Origin: Clostridia bacterium
GTDB taxonomy: Bacteria; Bacillota; Clostridia; Oscillospirales; Acutalibacteraceae
Assembly (NCBI GenBank): GCA_900766895.1
Contig: CAAFXF010000120.1
Span: 1 to 9,241, forward strand
DNA length: 9,241 nt
Reading direction: 5' to 3'
The notes under the pieces are model-generated. The model ran no database searches. It saw nothing but the letters and a program-made list of their open reading frames with translations, and was not told where the DNA came from. A program made the position numbers and the translations under genes. Below are positions 7,024 through 9,241 of this stretch, one piece after another (position 1 is the first letter of the stretch; each line of letters opens with the position of its first letter).

Positions 7024-7036
7024 TTATATTATTGTA
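7019..7036. promoter_or_regulatory. Candidate operator dyad overlapping the feoAB -35
   Basis: TACAATTATATTATTGTA is an 18-bp inverted repeat with one mismatched pair, overlying the feoAB -35. Its left 10 bases (TACAATTATA, 7019-7028) recur exactly at 6991-7000, across the feoAB -10, 28 bp away. It does not fit the usual 7-1-7 Fur box. A repressor site is plausible from position, but such AT-rich dyads also arise by chance. Confidence 0.35.
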
Positions 7037-7037
7037 C

Positions 7038-7078
7038 AAAATCTTTTATGATTTTTAAGATTTTATTATCAAGATTTT
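7038..7078. repeat. Inverted and direct 8-bp repeats in the feoAB-acn control region
   Basis: AAAATCTT (7038-7045) is mirrored exactly by AAGATTTT (7057-7064), and AAGATTTT occurs again at 7071-7078, 14 bp further on. The stretch lies between the two divergent promoters. It may be a regulator-binding array or an AT-rich coincidence; I cannot match it to a named box. Confidence 0.35.
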
Positions 7079-7129
7079 TTGTTAACTCTTTGTTTTCTAC
7101 TAAATTACATATCTGTAATACTTATTATA

Positions 7130-7158
7130 TTGACAAATTCTTGTCGTTGTTTTATTAT
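7130..7158 (+). promoter_or_regulatory. Putative upstream acn promoter (P1)
   Basis: TTGACA (7130-7135) and TATTAT (7153-7158) are 17 nt apart. Expected start of transcription is near 7165, about 50 nt before the acn ATG. A GACAA-N4-TTGTC dyad (7132-7145) overlaps the -35. Confidence 0.6.
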
Positions 7159-7162
7159 AAGA

Positions 7163-7191
7163 TTGACAAAAAACTTTATAACTTTGATAAT
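7163..7191 (+). promoter_or_regulatory. Putative downstream acn promoter (P2)
   Basis: A second perfect TTGACA (7163-7168) is followed after 17 nt by GATAAT (7186-7191), exactly 33 bp downstream of P1. Expected start is near 7198, only about 19 nt before the ATG. TGATAAT (7185-7191), identical to one half of a Fur 7-1-7 box, overlaps the -10; the other half is poorly matched. Confidence 0.55.
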
Positions 7192-7216
7192 TATATATGG
7201 ATTGGGAGGATTGCTA

Positions 7217-9154
7217 ATGGGACTTACTTTAGCACAAAAATTGATTAAGTCACATCTTGTTGAGGGTGAAATGAAGGTCGGCACAGAAATCGGTCTTCGT
7301 ATCGACCAAACTCTGACACAGGATGCAACAGGTACTATGGCTTATCTTGAATTTGAAGCTATGGGTGTAGATAGGGTAAAGACAGAACGCTCTGTTGCTT
7401 ACATTGACCACAACACTCTTCAAACAGGATTTGAAAATGCGGACGACCATAGATTTATTCAAACTGTAACAAAAAAGCACGGAATATATTTTTCAAGACC
7501 GGGCAACGGTATTTGCCATCAGGTACATCTTGAAAGATTCGGTATTCCGGGCAAAACTCTTATCGGCTCCGACAGCCACACTCCTACCGGCGGCGGTATA
7601 GGTATGCTTGCCATGGGTGCAGGCGGACTTGACGTTGCCGTTGCCATGGGCGGCGGTACATACTATATTCCTATGCCAAAGATGACAAGAATTAACCTTA
7701 CAGGCTACCTTAAGCCATGGGTATCTGCCAAGGATGTTATCCTTGAGGTGCTTCGTATTATGAGCGTTAAGGGCGGTGTAGGCAAGATTATAGAATATGG
7801 AGGAGAGGGCGTAAAAACCCTTTCTGTTCCGGAGCGTGCAACCATCACAAATATGGGTGCAGAGCTTGGTGCAACAACATCTGTTTTCCCGTCTGATGAA
7901 ATCACTCTTGCTTTTCTTAAGGCACAGGGCAGAGAAGAGGATTGGGTAGAGCTTCAGCCTGATGAGGATGCTGTTTATGACGAGGTAATCAATATTGATT
8001 TGTGCTCACTTACTCCTATGGCAGCCTGCCCTCATATGCCGGATAAGGTTAAGACAACCGATGAAATCGGCAGAATTAAGGTTGATCAGGTTGCAATCGG
8101 CTCCTGCACCAACTCATCATATGTAGATATGATGAAGGTTGCGTCAATCCTTAAGGGCAAAACCATTGATCCTACCGTTTCGCTTTGCATTGCTCCGGGC
8201 TCAAAGCAGGTGCTTAATATGCTTGCGCTTAACGGTGCACTGTCTGATATGATTAACGCAGGTGCAAGAATACTTGAAAGTGCCTGCGGTCCTTGTATCG
8301 GTATGGGACAGAGTCCAAACAGCGGTGGTGTTTCACTTCGTACCTTTAACCGTAACTTTGAGGGACGTTCAGGCACAAAGGACGGTCAGATTTATCTTGT
8401 TTCACCTGAGGTTGCCGCTGCTTCGGCTCTCACAGGCTATCTTACAGACCCAAGAGATTTGGGCGAGGCTCCTGCAATTTCAATGCCTGAAAAATTTGTT
8501 ATCAATGACAATATGATTGTTCCTCCTGCTTCTCCGGAGGAGGCAAAGGATGTCGAGGTTCTTCGCGGACCGAACATCAAGCCTTTCCCAAAGACAGAGC
8601 CACTCCCTGCAGACATTACTGCAAAGGCAGTGCTTAAGGTAGGCGATAACATTACTACCGACCATATTATGCCTGCCGGCGCAAAGATTTTACCTTACCG
8701 TTCAAACATTCCTCACCTTTCACAGTACTGCTTCGGTGTATGTGATGAAAGCTTCCCCGAAAGAATTAAGGCAGAGGGTAAGGGCTTCATTATCGGCGGT
8801 GCAAATTACGGTCAGGGCTCATCACGTGAGCATGCCGCTCTCGTTCCGCTGTATCTTGGCGTAAAGGCTGTTATTACAAAGAGCTTTGCCCGTATACATG
8901 TTGCAAATCTTGTAAACGCAGGTATCCTTCCTTTCACCTTTGAAAACGAGGAAGACTACGATAAAATTGACCAAATGGACGAGCTCGAGCTTGTTGCTAT
9001 TCGTGATTGCATTGAGAATAACAAGCCTGTCGTGCTGAGGAATATCACAAAGGGTGAGGAATACAGTCTTGATTCTTCACATCTTTCAGATAGACAAAGA
9101 GCTATGCTTCTTTGCGGCGGTCTTCTTGATTATACAAGAGAAATGAACAAGTAA
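7217..9154 (+). CDS. acn: Aconitate hydratase, Aquifex-type short form
   Basis: Isomerises citrate to isocitrate through cis-aconitate with a [4Fe-4S] cluster. At 645 residues it is much shorter than the roughly 900-residue AcnA and matches the short mitochondrial/Aquifex-like group. Cluster ligands are Cys297 (GSCTNS), Cys357 and Cys360 (ACGPC). Active-site segments include YIDHN (Asp64-His65), GSDSHT (118-122), RNFEGRSG (379-386), the swivelling-domain start GDNITTDHIMPAG (476-488) and GSSREHA (534-540), which holds the catalytic serine. ATG at 7217 is preferred over upstream in-frame starts from 7079: GGGAGGA (7204-7210) lies 6 nt before it, the protein then begins in the family style (MGLTLAQKLI), and the upstream extension overlaps both promoters. 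The next gene starts 19 nt later, so an oxidative citrate-branch operon is likely. The related LeuCD and homoaconitase enzymes share this fold; length and motifs favour aconitase. Confidence 0.93.
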   Translation: MGLTLAQKLIKSHLVEGEMKVGTEIGLRIDQTLTQDATGTMAYLEFEAMGVDRVKTERSVAYIDHNTLQTGFENADDHRFIQTVTKKHGIYFSRPGNGICHQVHLERFGIPGKTLIGSDSHTPTGGGIGMLAMGAGGLDVAVAMGGGTYYIPMPKMTRINLTGYLKPWVSAKDVILEVLRIMSVKGGVGKIIEYGGEGVKTLSVPERATITNMGAELGATTSVFPSDEITLAFLKAQGREEDWVELQPDEDAVYDEVINIDLCSLTPMAACPHMPDKVKTTDEIGRIKVDQVAIGSCTNSSYVDMMKVASILKGKTIDPTVSLCIAPGSKQVLNMLALNGALSDMINAGARILESACGPCIGMGQSPNSGGVSLRTFNRNFEGRSGTKDGQIYLVSPEVAAASALTGYLTDPRDLGEAPAISMPEKFVINDNMIVPPASPEEAKDVEVLRGPNIKPFPKTEPLPADITAKAVLKVGDNITTDHIMPAGAKILPYRSNIPHLSQYCFGVCDESFPERIKAEGKGFIIGGANYGQGSSREHAALVPLYLGVKAVITKSFARIHVANLVNAGILPFTFENEEDYDKIDQMDELELVAIRDCIENNKPVVLRNITKGEEYSLDSSHLSDRQRAMLLCGGLLDYTREMNK

Positions 9155-9173
9155 TTTTATAGGAGTATTTAAT

Positions 9174-9241
9174 ATGAAAATGGAAGAAAAGAAGGCTCTT
9201 GACGCGGCTTGTGACCAATTCAGAGCATTGATGGAAAAGCA
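9174..9241 (+). CDS. Start of a gene, possibly isocitrate dehydrogenase (3' end outside window)
   Basis: ATG at 9174 follows AGGAG (9161-9165) with 8 nt spacing and opens a frame running off the edge, 22 whole codons. A second in-frame ATG at 9180 is too far from that ribosome site to be favoured. The visible peptide begins MKMEEKKALDAACDQF and is an amphipathic, charged helix without catalytic residues. It resembles, from memory, the N-terminal helix of clostridial isocitrate/isopropylmalate-family dehydrogenases, and the position 19 nt after aconitase supports isocitrate dehydrogenase. The identity is inference; the existence of the gene is well supported. Confidence 0.6.
   Translation, partial: MKMEEKKALDAACDQFRALMEK

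Noticed and set aside
7151..7200. CcpC-type (ATAA-N7-TTAT) citrate-responsive box upstream of aconitase
   Set aside because: TTATAA and CTTTATAA segments are present, but the spacing does not match the ATAA-N7-TTAT pattern as I remember it, and AT-rich DNA yields such words often.
7079..7216. Longer aconitase reading frame starting at a TTG at 7079, giving a hydrophobic 46-residue N-terminal extension
   Set aside because: The extension is encoded by AT-rich promoter DNA, and the GGGAGGA ribosome site with 6 nt spacing points to ATG 7217. Aconitases of this type begin close to the GLTLAQK segment.

Overview
The window looks like a chromosomal segment from a gut-type, low-to-moderate GC Gram-positive bacterium of the class Clostridia, probably Oscillospirales/Ruminococcaceae-like. 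The grounds are protein style (a fused FeoA-FeoB, a FemAB-family bridge enzyme, an Aquifex-type aconitase), strong AGGAG/GGGAGGA ribosome sites, sigma-A promoters of the TTGACA/TATAAT type, and an intergenic palindromic repeat that resembles one I remember as dispersed in gut clostridial genomes. The taxonomic placement is inference; no rRNA is present.

Layout. (1) Bases 1-1833, plus strand: the 3' two thirds of a class I/II PLP-dependent aminotransferase, then trpS 15 nt downstream, closed by a strong hairpin that also ends the converging minus-strand operon. (2) Bases 1875-4511, minus strand: a compact three-gene operon read from right to left. It holds a FemAB-family aminoacyltransferase (peptidoglycan bridge enzyme), an unusual alanine-racemase-family protein and an unrecognised AT-rich 155-residue protein. 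All three overlap by 1-4 nt and follow a near-consensus promoter. (3) Bases 4541-4618: a palindromic REP-like repeat and the feoB terminator. (4) Bases 4623-6965, minus strand: a FeoA-FeoB fusion, the ferrous iron transporter. (5) Bases 6966-7216: a 251-bp divergent control region with promoters for both flanking genes and several dyads and repeats. (6) Bases 7217-9241, plus strand: aconitase, then the first 22 codons of a gene that is probably isocitrate dehydrogenase.

How the genes fit together. Aconitase plus the following gene look like the citrate-to-2-oxoglutarate arm that feeds glutamate synthesis. Aconitase needs a [4Fe-4S] cluster and sits divergent to the iron importer, so shared iron-responsive control is possible but not shown. 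The minus-strand operon couples a racemase to a tRNA-dependent bridge ligase, suggesting a cell-wall role such as local D-amino acid supply or wall modification. The racemase lacks motifs that shape the active site of classical alanine racemases, and the third gene is unknown. This operon is the best candidate here for undescribed biology; the rest is ordinary housekeeping content. I saw no mobile element, CRISPR array, tRNA, rRNA or broken gene. No gap between genes exceeds 300 bases.
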